Source of the DNA: Blastocladiella britannica
Taxonomy: Eukaryota > Blastocladiomycota > Blastocladiomycetes > Blastocladiales > Blastocladiaceae
Direction: 5' to 3'
Length of the DNA stretch: 30,570 nucleotides
Assembly (NCBI GenBank): GCA_025349905.2
Contig: MU624701.1
Span: forward strand, 1 to 30,570
The notes under the pieces are model-generated. The model did not search any database and was not told the origin of the DNA. It saw only the letters and a program-made list of their open reading frames with translations. A program made the position numbers and the translations under genes. Within the stretch, counting starts at the first letter, position 1, and each line of letters opens with the position of its first letter. Below, in pieces: positions 1 through 10,305 of the stretch.

Positions 1-1
1 C

Positions 2-409
2 CTTCGGGCACTCCGCCGTCGCCACAAGAAGCTCGCCTCTGCTTCGGACGACGCCAAGTCCGAAATCAAGAAGGACATCGAGGGTATCCTTGCCGAGCTC
101 GCTGTACTTCAAGAACTTTGCAATCGGCAGTGGGTGGAGCTACTGGCCGAGTGTGAAGAGCGTGGCGGCAGGGAGCTCGCTGGTTGGAAAGGCAAATCCG
201 AGGCCGACATGGCCTGGTGCAGCCTGTACCACGAGTGGGCGACCCGACGGATGCGTGCGGCGGCGGAGGCGGGTGTGGCGTGGGACCTCAAGCTGGTCGC
301 CGCGGTGGAGAGTCTCGTGGGCGCGCGGGTGAGGGCGCAAGAGGCCAAGACGGCAGCCAAGGTCAAGGCGGCCGAAACGGCGGCAGCCAAGGCGGCGGCA
401 TCGCCGTAG
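2..409 (+). CDS. C-terminal part of an unknown coiled-coil protein (5' truncated by window edge)
   Basis: An open frame enters from the left edge and ends at the TAG at 407-409, giving about 135 residues with no ATG in frame, so this is the last exon or part of it. The visible protein is charged and helical: a Lys/Arg-rich start (RRRHKKLA), a stretch of E/K/L heptad-like sequence, a Trp-containing middle (WKGKSEADMAW, YHEWATRR), and a C-terminal Ala/Lys tail (KAAETAAAKAAASP). This composition suggests a coiled coil. Third positions are GC-rich as in the other real genes here. I do not recognise the family. The GTG at 134 is an internal Val codon and not a start. Coding status is fairly sure; function is unknown. 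Confidence 0.6.
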   Translation, partial: LRALRRRHKKLASASDDAKSEIKKDIEGILAELAVLQELCNRQWVELLAECEERGGRELAGWKGKSEADMAWCSLYHEWATRRMRAAAEAGVAWDLKLVAAVESLVGARVRAQEAKTAAKVKAAETAAAKAAASP

Positions 410-1175
410 TTGTTGTTTTTCCCCCCTTTTACACTCCCAGAACCAAAAACGGTTTCCACTCTCTGCTGCACCAGTCGCACAATTGGTGTAGTGCCCGCAT
501 AGCGGACGAGATCGCCGGTGAGATGGAAACTTTCGAAAGCCCACTCAGCCGTGTAGAACAAGTCTTTATTCACATGGATTGTAATGGAACAGCTGGGCAA
601 ATGCGATCGGTCCAAGTGCACCGATTCTATGCAGCGGGCACTCGCGAGGCGGTTATTGCGCAGCAGTTTGGAGACCCATTGACGACGGCACCAGGCCGTG
701 ATATCTTCGTAGCAGTGGAACTGGATCGGCGCAATCGGTTCCCCAAGACCTGGTCCGGACTTGGTGCAGCAAGGTCGGCTGATGCTCCCCCGTACAAATC
801 TTGATGTGTCATCTCCACCGAGTCGAATATAATTAAAAAATGTATTCGTAATGTCGTCCTCCAAAAACTTGCTCGGGTGTGTGCCATCCCTTTTTTTCGA
901 CTCTTTTCTCTCGGTGTTGATTTTGTTTGTCGATTATTGTTTTTGTTATGCTCACCAATGTTGAATGTCAAGTACCGGCACTGATTGCACCCAAGCGACC
1001 TGGGATGTCGGAATCTTTCCACTCGATTCAGAATGCCGTAAAGATTGTCCAAGATCTCCCCTCTGTCTTTTCCCCTGAGACACAAACTCAGTTAAGCTCC
1101 CCATTCGAACGGAGAGTTCACGTGTGTGTTCATTGAGCAGCCGTGTAGTGTATCCAAAAAACACAATTATTACAT
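410..1175. other. Stretch without a confident gene between two convergent genes
   Basis: This 766-nt stretch is less GC-rich than the flanking genes and holds the 3' ends of the coiled-coil gene (+) and the ankyrin-like gene (-). Both strands carry medium open frames. The minus frame through about 430-864 would encode a plausible-looking globular segment (blocks ITIHVNKDLFYTAEW and GDLVRYAGTTPIVRL). A further minus frame at 952-1085 ends in LTFNIG next to a GTGAGC donor-like site. I could not join these into a convincing gene or name a family. A diverged or decayed minus-strand gene is possible. Confidence 0.3.
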
Positions 1176-2900
1176 TCACATGATGAGATCTTGCCGGAGG
1201 TGTTCGCACCCAAGGCAAACGTCGCCGCCAGCCGACGGCCGGGCCTCCCACTCGCCCGACGCCGCGTCGCCCCTTAACGCAACCATCCACCAGCAAACAG
1301 CCTCAACCGTGCGGGCCTTTCGCATGCAAGAGTGATCAAACATCAAGATCTCGAGCGAGTACCCGAGTCCAGCAGCAGCGGCGGCCAGCGCGTCCCGTGC
1401 CCACGCCGACTGGGCTAACAATAAGGCTTGCGTCACTGCGATTCGGGCAAGGCCGCGCCGTTTGGGCTGGGCGAGCTGCGCACACCACCACGCGACCCAC
1501 TCGGGCCCACAGTGCTGCGCAATCTCGGCGCCCAGACGCGTAAACGACGCATCGGCAAACCCGAGATGCGTCTCCCACCAGTCAAAAACCTCGAGCCCGT
1601 GGGTGTAGCCCATCTCTGAGTCGAAAAACACCTGTGGGTGTTGGTGATCGGGCAGATGCGCGCGGCGAGCAAGGTACCAGTCCAGGACACGTTGCTGGCG
1701 GTACAACAGCGCCGTTACTGCCAGCCCGAAGCCCCAGTCCACGGCCGACTGGTCGGGTAAGGAAAGAACCCAGTCGAGAACATCGACGGCGCCGACTCGT
1801 GCACTTTCGCTCGATTCGTGCGGGGTCCACCGAACCGGCGCACTGGGAGACGGCTGGGTGGTGGCCTGCCACCACTGAATGAGGTGCAAGGAACGAGCGC
1901 AGGCGCCAATCGGTACCGGGCCCGAATTCCAGTCGACCAAAATCTTGGCTGCGTCGGACCGCGCCGCTACCGACCACAGCCATTCCAGGACGGGTAACGA
2001 GCCGCTGTCGATGGCACAATTCGCAGCACGACGGGTGCCAAACCGGTAATCAGGCGTGCCATGCGCTTCAAACTTGGCCCACCACCAAAGTACCACGTCC
2101 AAGTTGCCGCTGGCAAGTGCAATATCGACGATTTTGCCAAACCGTTTGGGCGTGGGCAAGTTGGGAGCGACATGTGTCCACCACCACTCGAGAACAGATG
2201 TCTGGCCACCCCTGGTCGCGGCGCGGGTAGTCATCTTGGTATCCCAGTCCTCGAAGGTTTTGCCGAGACGCTGGTGGTGCGGGTAGAGCCATTCAAAAAC
2301 GCAAACTTGCCCGGCCTCGGCGGCGGCTTCGAGCCCAAGGGAATATAAGATTGGATCAAAGTACCCCTTGCGAAGCGACCAGTCGAGAAACGGGATGTTG
2401 CTGGCCCGGAGAGGGGCCGCCCAGGTTCCAATAGTGATGCAGGTAGGTACCCACCTCTCCCGTTTGGCAGTGGTCGCGAGCCATTCAAGCACGGGAATGT
2501 GTCCAGATGATATGCAAGCTTGGGTCAATTGGTGCTCGTTGAGTTTTCTCAGCGCCATGGGCCCGGGACCAGCGAATGGCCCGACATGGTTGGCGTAAAA
2601 TTGAGAGAGCGCAGACACGTCACCTGTGGCAGCAAGCGCCTGAATAATCTCGAGGTGTGCGCCGAGGAGCAGCCATTTCGGGAAGTCTTTCAAGAGGTGT
2701 GCGTGGCCGAGGGTGACGGCGAGCGCCGGGCTCACAAAGCCGCGGACCAGTACGGTTTTGCGTGTGTCGGGTTGTTCAGCGACGGGGAGTGTACGCAATA
2801 TAGCCAGGGCTTCGACCAGATTAGACGCGTGCGCGGCCGCGTGTTCGAGCACGAGGGCGGCGACATCGCCATGATGGAGGGTTGGTCCGAGGTTGATCAT
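1176..2900 (-). CDS. Tryptophan-rich degenerate ankyrin-repeat protein
   Basis: Single-exon gene of 574 aa. The first in-frame ATG is at 2900; the frame is open slightly further (a TTG at 2915) but has no other ATG. After an N-terminal helical region ([17 protein letters not shown]), about ten imperfect repeats of 30-50 residues follow. Each is built around a Gly-X-(hydrophobic)-VLEW(L/W)(W) core, for example [43 protein letters not shown] and [11 protein letters not shown]. The spacing and the A-A-x-x-G-x-x-x-V-L pattern match the helix pair of ankyrin repeats, with the second helix turned into a Trp-rich variant. I believe this style is common in blastocladiomycete genomes. The likely role is protein binding; the partner is unknown. 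There is no signal peptide or membrane segment. It is divergent from LSm4, with only 29 nt between start codons. Confidence 0.75.
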   Translation of the reverse strand: MINLGPTLHHGDVAALVLEHAAAHASNLVEALAILRTLPVAEQPDTRKTVLVRGFVSPALAVTLGHAHLLKDFPKWLLLGAHLEIIQALAATGDVSALSQFYANHVGPFAGPGPMALRKLNEHQLTQACISSGHIPVLEWLATTAKRERWVPTCITIGTWAAPLRASNIPFLDWSLRKGYFDPILYSLGLEAAAEAGQVCVFEWLYPHHQRLGKTFEDWDTKMTTRAATRGGQTSVLEWWWTHVAPNLPTPKRFGKIVDIALASGNLDVVLWWWAKFEAHGTPDYRFGTRRAANCAIDSGSLPVLEWLWSVAARSDAAKILVDWNSGPVPIGACARSLHLIQWWQATTQPSPSAPVRWTPHESSESARVGAVDVLDWVLSLPDQSAVDWGFGLAVTALLYRQQRVLDWYLARRAHLPDHQHPQVFFDSEMGYTHGLEVFDWWETHLGFADASFTRLGAEIAQHCGPEWVAWWCAQLAQPKRRGLARIAVTQALLLAQSAWARDALAAAAAGLGYSLEILMFDHSCMRKARTVEAVCWWMVALRGDAASGEWEARPSAGGDVCLGCEHLRQDLIM

Positions 2901-2929
2901 TTTCTCTTCACTCAAAATCGAATTTTTAA
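2901..2929. promoter_or_regulatory. Minimal divergent intergenic spacer (ankyrin-like gene / LSm4)
   Basis: Only 29 nt separate the ATG of the ankyrin-like gene (2900, minus) from the ATG of LSm4 (2930, plus). The spacer is AT-rich and has room for no conventional promoter. At least one transcript must therefore start inside the neighbouring coding region, or the ankyrin-like start lies downstream of the ATG chosen here. The LSm4 start is fixed by homology ([14 protein letters not shown]). Confidence 0.5.
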
Positions 2930-3580
2930 ATGTTGCCGCTCTCGCTGCTCAATGCGGCACAGGGCCATCCCATTGTATCATTATATTCCTACAGTTTATT
3001 TGATAAAGCACTCACAGGTGGATAATACACAGCGCGTCGAGCTCAAGAATGGCGAGTCGTACAATGGCACGCTGGTCAACTGCGACAACTTTATGAATTT
3101 GAATCTGCGCGACGTGATTTGCACCTCTCCCGTATTGTACTATCTCCTTTATGACGGTAGTATTTTATGCGCTGACCAACTGTTAAACAGGACGGCGATC
3201 GGTTCTGGACGCTCACCTCAATCTACCTGCGCGGCATGAACGTCAAGTTCCTGCACGTGCCCGACGCGGTGCTGGACAGCGTGCAAGAGGACCGCGAGCG
3301 CGCTCTGCAACAGCGCCGTCTCAATAACAACAACAACAACAATGACGGTGGCAGTCGCGAGGGCGGGTACCAGCGTCACCAGGGCGGCGGTGGAAGTGGG
3401 GGTGGGGGTGGTGGTCGTGGCGGATATCAGCAGCGCGGCGGGTACAATGGCGGCCGCGGTGGTGGTGGCGGTGGGTATCAACAGCGTGGCGGACGCGGAG
3501 GTGGTGGTGGTGGTGGTGATCGCGGGCAGCACGGCGACAGCGGTCGGCCGCCAATGCAACAACAACAGCAGCAGCAATGA
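2930..3580 (+). CDS. LSM4: U6 snRNA-associated Sm-like protein LSm4
   Basis: Subunit of the heptameric LSm1-7 (cytoplasmic mRNA decapping) and LSm2-8 (nuclear U6 snRNA) rings. Three exons: 2930-2974, 3033-3131 and 3191-3580, giving 177 aa. Exon 1 encodes [15 protein letters not shown]. Exon 2 carries the Sm1 motif ([18 protein letters not shown], then [12 protein letters not shown]). Exon 3 carries Sm2 (DGDRFW, then [15 protein letters not shown]). Using acceptor CAG at 3032 gives exactly the usual spacing between HP and VELKNGE; the alternative at 3017 would add five residues (VDNTQ). The introns are 58 and 59 nt. The C-terminal half is an Asn-run, an RGG/GGG-rich stretch and a terminal poly-Gln, as expected for LSm4, whose disordered tail is tied to P-body assembly in yeast. 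Identification is firm. Confidence 0.95.
3326..3579 (+). repeat. Low-complexity microsatellite coding region (Asn, RGG/Gly, Gln) in LSm4
   Basis: AAC triplets (3326-3341) code an Asn run. Reiterated GGT/GGC triplets (about 3380-3530) code [10 protein letters not shown] repeats, with GGYQQRGG occurring at least twice. CAA/CAG triplets (3557-3577) code a seven-residue Gln run before the stop. All are in frame in the disordered LSm4 tail and are likely length-variable between strains. Confidence 0.85.
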
Positions 3581-3727
3581 CCAAGCTCTGCTCCTTTTTT
3601 TTTACTTCCTTTTCTTTCTCCTGCTCTCTTTGGTTCAATGGCCAGCAAGCATATTGCCTTGATCCAGCTTGATGATGAGAGCATGCATGAAATGACGGAA
3701 CGCTCTCTCGATCGCAACCGAAGAAAG

Positions 3728-5716
3728 ATGCGACGCTGGCAACTTGGGTCCATTGCGACAGCTCTCTTTCACCACCGCCCATTTCGTTACCCCTCACGGT
3801 CTCTATCCACAACAAGAATGGCATCAACCTCGCCTCGCTCATACAAGGTACCTTTCCTTCTTTTTCTTAAGCGTTTCTTAAGTACTCACGATAACAATTG
3901 ACAAACAGGACGCGGTGACCTTGCTCAACTCGCTGCAAACCAACGCGGCAGTGCTGGCCACGATCCGCGCCGACCCCACCAAGTCGGTGCGCTTTGGTCT
4001 GCCCGAAATGCTCGCCTACGTTGAACGCGCTGGGTACCAGGTGGACGACTTGAACCGTTTGGGCCTGATCCACATCACTGGCACCAAAGGAAAAGGGTCC
4101 ACCGCCGCACTGGCAGAGAGTGCGCTTCGGTCGGTTGGTCGTCGCGGCGATGGTCTGACCATCAAGACTGGTATTTACTTTGGCTACCCACCGCTGCTGT
4201 CGAGGATATTGACACGCAATTTATAGGATTGTACACGTCCCCACACCTGATGGAGGTCCGTGAGCGGATCCGCATTGATGGCGCACCGCTTTCGCGCGAT
4301 AAGTTTGCTCTGTACTTTTTCGAACTGTGGGACCGGCTGAAGGCCAGCGAGGCACGTTATATTGTGTTATTGCTGTCATTGTCGGTGACCATTGACTGTA
4401 AGTGGATGATTTAACAGAGTGAGGCAGTCGCTGTGGGCATGATCCCAATGCCCAACTACTTTCGATTCCTGACCATTCTGGCATTCCACGTCTTTATGCG
4501 CGAGGAGGTACGATTTCTTATGAAATCCAAGAGAGAAAGAGACGGGAATTGACACAGGAAGCAAAAGACAAATGCAACCCTGCTCGAAGTCGGGATCGGA
4601 GGGCAGCACGACTCGACCAACATCATCACCGGCCCCGTCGTCACGGGCATTGCGTCGCTCGGGTACGATCACGTGGCGATTCTCGGGTCCACGCTGACCG
4701 AGATTGGTCGTCAGAAGGCCGGCATCATGAAGCGCGGCGCGCCGTGCGTGGTGGCTCCGCAGCCGGCCGAGGGCATGCGTGCGCTGGTCGACTATGGCCG
4801 CGAAATCGGGTCCCCCGTGGTTCTGGCGGCTCCCTTGCCGGACACGGCCGTCGTGGGACTGGCAGGAGCGCACCAGCGGGTGAATGCGGCGCTCGCGGCA
4901 TCGCTGGCGCTCGTGTACTTGCACCGCACCGCCGATACCACCACCGCATCGTCACTTATGCTACCCACGCGTGCCTTAGCCATCGGTGCCGACGCCGACT
5001 ACCGCGCTCTGGCCGCACAGTACATGGGCACGGCAGCTGCGGCGGCGATGGGAGCTGACGCGCGCGTGGATGCGCGGGCCGAGCGCGATGAGGCCGCGAC
5101 CTACGCGTCGGTTGACACCGCGGTGCCCGAGGCAGTGGCGCTGCCGATGGTGCCGGCAGTGGCACACGGGATCGCGGAGGCACGGTGGCCTGGGCGCGCA
5201 CACGTAGTTCGCGGGGCACCGCGCGACGGCGTCGACGTGTATGCTGACGGCGCACACACCACCGAGTCGTTGCGGGCCTGCGCGCGGTGGTTTGCGGCCG
5301 AAACAACAACATCGTCGTCGACAACTGCGCGCCGCCACTTGGTGTTCAATCTGACCCACGCTCGCGACGCCGCTGCACTTTTGGCTCCCTTGGCTCCGCA
5401 CCCGTGGGATTCCGTCACGTTCTGCCCTGCGGTGCCGGGTGGTCCGCCGCGACCCGACGCCGGCGGGGATACCACCAACTACACCGAGTTTGCCGATCCG
5501 GAGTTGAAGCAGCAACAGGCATTGCGTGACGCATGGGCGGCGATGGTGGGACCCGAGGCGGCCGCAGCGTCCCATGTGCGTCCGAGCGTGCATGATGCGC
5601 TGGCGGTGATTGCGTCGTCTGACGGGGGCGAAGAGAACACGCACGCGGTGCTTGTCACGGGAAGTCTGTACTTGGTGGGAGCGCTGCTCGAGGCGGTGGG
5701 TGCGCCGGTGGAGTGA
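3728..5716 (+). CDS. Folylpolyglutamate synthase
   Basis: Adds glutamates to folates (ATP + tetrahydrofolyl-Glu(n) + Glu), retaining folates in the cell for one-carbon metabolism. Exons: 3728-3847, 3909-4170, 4227-4363, 4418-4507 and 4568-5716, giving 585 aa. Acceptor 4561 instead of 4567 would add two residues; the donor of intron 3 (GTGTTA) is the only one that keeps frame with the acceptor at 4417. Motifs: YKDAVTLLNSLQTNA at the core start; P-loop GTKGKGST near residue 98; LYTSPHLMEVRERIRI near 129; NYFRFLTILAFHVF; EVGIGGQHDSTN near 210; LGYDHVAILGSTLTEIGRQKAGI; and YADGAHTTES near 430 in the C-terminal domain. M1 (3728) begins a basic, Ser/Arg-rich, acid-free leader (MRRWQLGSIATALFHHRP) typical of a mitochondrial presequence. 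A second in-frame ATG at 3818 would give a 555-aa cytosolic form. An in-frame ATG at 3638 adds an acidic stretch and is less likely. Confidence 0.93.
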
Positions 5717-5809
5717 ATGACGTGTTCGTAACTGTTGAGTGAGAAGTCAAATTGAATCTCTCTTTCGCATCCCACAAAAAAAAGCCAAAACCAAAACAAA
5801 TACAACAAA

Positions 5810-8502
5810 ATGTCCTGGCTTCGCTCCATCGCCAGCGCCATCCTCGGGTCGGACGATGCGTCGGCGCAGCCGGGCTCTGATCTTCTGTGCGTCGAGGGCG
5901 CGCTGTTCCTGGACCGCCCCGATGCGATCCGCGGCGGCCACCAGTGCATCTTCCCGCACGCAACCCTGGCCCTTCGGCGCGGCGAAGTCCCGCACTCGTT
6001 TTACCTTGTGGTGACACGCACCGTCGACGAGGACGAGCAAGAGTTTAGCGACTCGGACAAGGGCGACGACAGTGACGACGACGATGATCTGGCGGCCATT
6101 GGCAACGAGCGCGCGTTCGTGCTGTCGACATCGATGCGGTTCCACACGGGCGAGTGCGCGGACGAGGGGCTGGCCACCGTGCGCTGGATCGAGGGCGACG
6201 GCGCCGGATCGCCCGACGACATTTACGAGTTTGCGCTGCCTGGGTCGCGAACGTCGCCTACGTTCAAGCTGCTGCGCGAATCGGTCCTGCAGTGCCTCTA
6301 CGAGCGCACGTTCCAGCGGTCGCACGAGAATGCGTCCGAGGCCGAGCTCGATGCGCTCTTGTGGGTTCCGACTTCAAAATCGGGCGGCAAGTCGTCAAAG
6401 GGGAAGGGAAAGCCCAAGGCTGCTGCTGCCGCTGCCGCTGCCGCTGCTCCGGCGCCCCGCAAACAGGTTCGTACCAATTTTTTTTTCACATTCATCCATC
6501 CATTTCCCTATGGAAACGGATGTGTCTGCACTCAAAGCAGCAAGGAACTGACTCGATAAAATGAAATAAACAGGCACCATCCAACCCAACGACCCCGACG
6601 CGTCCCGCGGCGCCGAGCTCCAAGAACACGCCCCGTGCCGGATCCCCGACCCCGCGCAGCGACGCCCCCCAAAAGGCAGCAGCTGCAGCGGCGGCGGCAC
6701 CGCCATCCCCGAGCAAAACCAAGCCGTCGTCGACCTCATCGGCAACCGTGATTGAGCCGCCGGTCGTGTCGCTACGCGGCCTGCTCCCGCGGCCACCGGC
6801 GATGCCCGAGTCCATGGACCTTGCGCTGGAACTCGACGCCGAGCTGTTTGTGTACGAGGTGAGCAGCGGCGAGTTTTGCATTGTCGAAAAGAACTGCACG
6901 ATCCAGCTGTGGGCCGACCGGGTCAAGGGTGCCGCTGCGGGCGCGTGGGTGGCGGTCGAGGCCGCGTCGGGCGCGCTCGTGTGCCAGCCGCTGACCACGT
7001 CCATGAACCACGTGTTCTGGCCCGAGAACTTGGCGTTTATCTGGAACTTGTACTACTCGGTGGCGCCCAAGAAGCCCATGACCAAACGTGGCGGTGCGGC
7101 GGCAGCGGCAGCGTCGGACTGTATGCAGTGCCTGTCGCTGGCGGTCGAGCTCGGCAGCGACTCGGAATTCAAGCAGTTCCGCCGCGCGTTCACGGAAATC
7201 CATATCCAGGCCACGCTCGAGGCATCGCTCAAGGCCATGTCACTCGACGATACCGACATGGACTACATTGAGCAGCAGGCCGGGCAGCTTGGCGGCGCCG
7301 CCAAGCCCACCAACCGCGACCGGTTCGCGGCGCTCTCGGACGACGAAGACAGTGACGACAACAGCGACAAGGACAGTGATGAGGATGAGGACGAAGAAGA
7401 CGACCTGCCCGATCACGTAGTGGACGATGACGACGTCAACTCGGACGCGGACGACGACAAGAACGCGACCAACTCGGTGCTGACGACGACGCGCGACCGC
7501 GCATACGTGGTCCGTGGCGGATCGATCGGCGTGTTTGGGTTCGACAACCGCGGCCACGTCAAGTTCGAGACCCAGGTCAAGAAGGTGCGGTTCAACCGCG
7601 AGCCCGTGCGCGCCAACAAGGTGCTGCTGCTGGACAACGAGGCGTCGATGGTGCTCTCGGACCCGCGCGACGCTAGCAAGCTGTACAAACTGGACCTGGC
7701 CACCGAAACGGTCGTGGACGAGTGGAACATCGGACACAAGGTGCGTGACATGTCGGCGGCGCTCAAGTCGGCTGAGAGCGCGTCGGGTGGGGACGCCACG
7801 TTCTTGGGCGTCTCGGACCGGTCGGTCTTCCGCGTCGACCCGCGGCTCGCCGGTGGGACGGTCGTGGACTCGGGACACGAGTACACGTACAGCAAGTCGA
7901 TGGATATTTGCTCGGTGGCCACGTCGTCGGGCGGGCAGGTGGCAGTCGGGTCCAACAAGGGCGAGCTGCGGCTGTTTTCCAACGTGGGCAAGCGCGCGAC
8001 CACGGCGCTGGTCGGCGCGTCGGAACCCATTGCGCACCTGGACGTGTCGATGGACGGCCACTACGTGCTGGCCACCGCGGTCTCGTCACTGCTGCTGTAC
8101 GACGTGGCGCTGGTCACCGCTAAGGGCGTCGAAACTACCGCGTTCACGTCCCGCATGCCGGCGAAAGGCCGCCCGCCGGCAACCCGCCTGACCCTGCGGC
8201 CCGAGCACTTGGCCAAGCTGAGCTCGGGCGCCAACGGAATGGTCAAGTTCAAGCCGGCCAAGTTCAACGTCAGCCCCAACGGTGAAACGTCGCTGGTCAC
8301 CAGTACCGGCCCCTACGTCATCTCGTGGCTGCTAAAAGACGTGCTCGACGGCCGCGTCAACCGGTACACGGTCAAGCAGTTTGCCGAGACGGTCGCGGAC
8401 GACCAGTTCCGGTTCGGCGACGACGGACGTATTGTCGTGGCCCTGCCCAACGATGTCACGTCCGTGGCCCGGTCGCAGCTCAAGCGGGTTGCTCGGTTGT
8501 AG
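5810..8502 (+). CDS. VID27: VID27 family protein (vacuolar import and degradation 27)
   Basis: Two exons, 5810-6466 and 6574-8502, separated by a 107-nt intron (donor GTTCGT, acceptor CAG at 6573); 861 aa. The N-terminal domain starts MSWLRSIASAILGSDD and contains an acidic insert. It is followed by an Ala/Lys/Ser-Pro-rich linker that spans the intron. The middle domain (ELFVYEVSSGEFCIVEKN, then FWPENLAFIWNLYY) matches the PH-like part of VID27. A long Asp/Glu/Ser-rich acidic stretch follows, at about 7340-7460. The C-terminal third is the VID27 WD40-like propeller: RAYVVRGGSIGVFGFD, NKVLLLDNEASMVLSDP, GQVAVGSNKGELRLFSNVG and TSTGPYVISWLLKDV. The family is known in yeast from a screen for vacuolar degradation of fructose-1,6-bisphosphatase; its biochemical role is unsettled. 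The gap to the upstream FPGS stop is 93 nt, same strand. Confidence 0.92.
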
Positions 8503-8554
8503 TGAGCTTTATCTTTTATTTCAATGTATTCTTTTTATTTTTTCATGCTATCTG

Positions 8555-10226
8555 CTACTTCTCTGGACTCGGTGGTGGTGGTTGCGATGGACCGGTTGGT
8601 GTTTGTGTGTGATCGAGGTGCAGGCACTCATGCTCCTGGTCCACAAACACGGCGTCGACATGCCACCCGGCACTCGCGACCGCGGCGCGGAACGCATGGA
8701 ACTGCGCGTCGTGTCCAGACCATACATGGTGGTGCGGGTGGTGGTGCATGCGGTGTTGAATCCGATCCAACATAACTCCTGCAGGATCCACTTTGGGGGT
8801 GGCAGACATGGACGCGACATAGTAAGCACGCATCACCGTCTCGGGCGACGCGCCAGCGACCACCCACGCGCAGTTAGGCGCAGCCGCAAACCCGTGCCGC
8901 GCCAACGACTCGGCGGCCCCAACAGCGGTTGTGGACAGTTGTGCGAGCGGCGGGTTGACGCGCACCGGCGACGTGTAGGGCCGCACAAACTTCTCGGCGG
9001 GGGCCACGGCCGCGGGCGTCGGCACCCCGTGACCGGACCGCCACGACGCCAGGATCAGGTCCAGCCGTTGCGCGTCCAGCGTGCGCGTGATCACCGCGCG
9101 GTTCGACTGCGCTAGAGCGTACAGCGTGAACGCCGACAGCGGGAGAAACGTGCCGAGGATCGAGGTAAAATCGGTTCCGACTTGGGCGCTCACTGAATTG
9201 TACATTGTTGGTCGTGAGTACGAACGAAAAGATAGCGGCAATAAAAACGAACCGATCACCCCGAGCCCGGTCCCAATGACCCCGGCGGCCGTAGCCTGTG
9301 ACCCTGCTTTCCCCGTGAGGTCACCGAGATTGTCGTTCACGGCGTACGTCTGGTTGATTTGCGCGCGGGTGGCCGAGCTCGCCAGCCACGCAATGTTCTT
9401 GCCGACGTTGGAGATGCTCGCGATCGGTAAGAACAGGTGCGGGACCAGCGGCAGCAGCACTTCGAGCAGCGACGCCGCTTGCATGGTGGAGCACGCCAGG
9501 AACCTCAGCCGCTTGGGCTCGGCATCAAACTTTTCGCCCATCACGGACACGTACAGCACGCCGCCGAGCTGGCCCAAGCCGTCCTTGATGATCCAATTGA
9601 GGGCGGCGGCTGCATTTTATCTTTAGATCCTATTTTCTTCTTTGATGTGTGCATGATCGCGTACCAAGGGGAATGGATCCGGCGCCGAGGCCAATGGCGT
9701 AAAGGAGGCTCTGCATGGACAGCACTGTCTTTATAAAGTAAGTATGTGCTCCATTTTAACTCATAGACCACGACGTACCGCCCGTCACGGTGCCCGTCAC
9801 CGAATGCAAGAACGTCCACTGCGTGTACGGCATGTACCCAGGCGCAACCGAGTGCGGGTACCCGGCGGGGAGAAACGTGGCCACCACATTGTCGCGCGCT
9901 GCTCGCCACCGGGCCCCAAACGGCCGACCAGCCGTCGTCGTCGTCGTGTCTTTTGCCATCATTGTGGTTGTCATCACTTTATTGGATGAGCTATCGTTAC
10001 CAAGCTCCACCGTCATTTCGGCCACGCGAGAGCCGGCTCCAGAGAGGCCCCTTGGCAACGATAGCGAGCCGATCGTCGGCGACACGTGCTGCTTGATACG
10101 CAAGGTCGTTTTTGGCCTTGGGGTGGTTGGCGGGTCAACGTGCGTTATCCGCGACATGCATCGCATCTGAATACGGTGCAGCCCGAGCCGGCGAATGGCC
10201 AGCATGCGGTCGATCGAAACGAGCAT
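8555..10226 (-). CDS. RUS family (DUF647) membrane protein
   Basis: Homologue of plant ROOT UVB SENSITIVE proteins and animal RUSF1; biochemical function not established. Exons on the minus strand: 10226-9779, 9724-9665 and 9609-8555 (introns 54 and 55 nt, donors GTACGT and GTACGC, both phase 1). The domain begins at FLPAGYPHSVAPGYMPYTQW (residue about 118). It continues across the introns as TVTGVLSMQSLLYAIGLGAG and LNWIIKDGLGQLGGVLYV, then KRLRFLACSTM, LFLPIASISNVGKNIAW, NLGDLTGKAGSQATAAGVIG and an SFLLPLSF hydrophobic segment. Both splice joins restore the family motif exactly. The start is uncertain: the first ATG is 10226 (520 aa), with others at 10205 and 10166. The N-terminus MLAIRRLGLHRIQM is basic and could target mitochondria. 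The stop is 52 nt from the convergent VID27 stop. Confidence 0.88.
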
Positions 10227-10305
10227 ATTTATATTTGGTATTGCTGCCGTCCGAAAGAGAGGCTCTGAAGACAAAAAAAACCGACTAACTGGGACATCCA
10301 CAACT
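10227..10305 (-). promoter_or_regulatory. Very short tandem intergenic gap upstream of the RUS gene
   Basis: Only 79 nt lie between the stop of family X copy 1 (10306) and the first ATG of the RUS gene (10226), both on the minus strand. The gap contains a run of nine T followed by GTCTTCAG, which looks like a 3' splice site at about 10267, and then an AT-rich TATA-like AATATAAATA directly abutting the ATG. A 5'-UTR intron with its donor further upstream, or a promoter inside the upstream gene, would explain this arrangement. Confidence 0.35.

Noticed and set aside
109..864. Long minus open frame overlapping the coiled-coil gene
   Set aside because: Its right half may hold something (kept as a low finding), but its left half is antisense to the Ala/Lys-rich coding tail, where stop-free antisense frames are expected from base composition.
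2900..2915. TTG start for the ankyrin-like gene at 2915
   Set aside because: Nuclear eukaryotic gene; the first ATG at 2900 is preferred.
3218..3842. Minus-strand Val/Thr/His-rich open frames over LSm4
   Set aside because: They are mirror images of the GGT/AAC/CAG repeats coding the LSm4 tail.
7240..8061. Large minus open frame inside VID27
   Set aside because: Antisense to a firmly identified propeller domain with high GC3; no family motif in the antisense product.
10226..10301. GTG start for the RUS gene at 10301
   Set aside because: No reason to accept a non-ATG start when ATGs follow at 10226 and 10205 and the conserved domain begins later.
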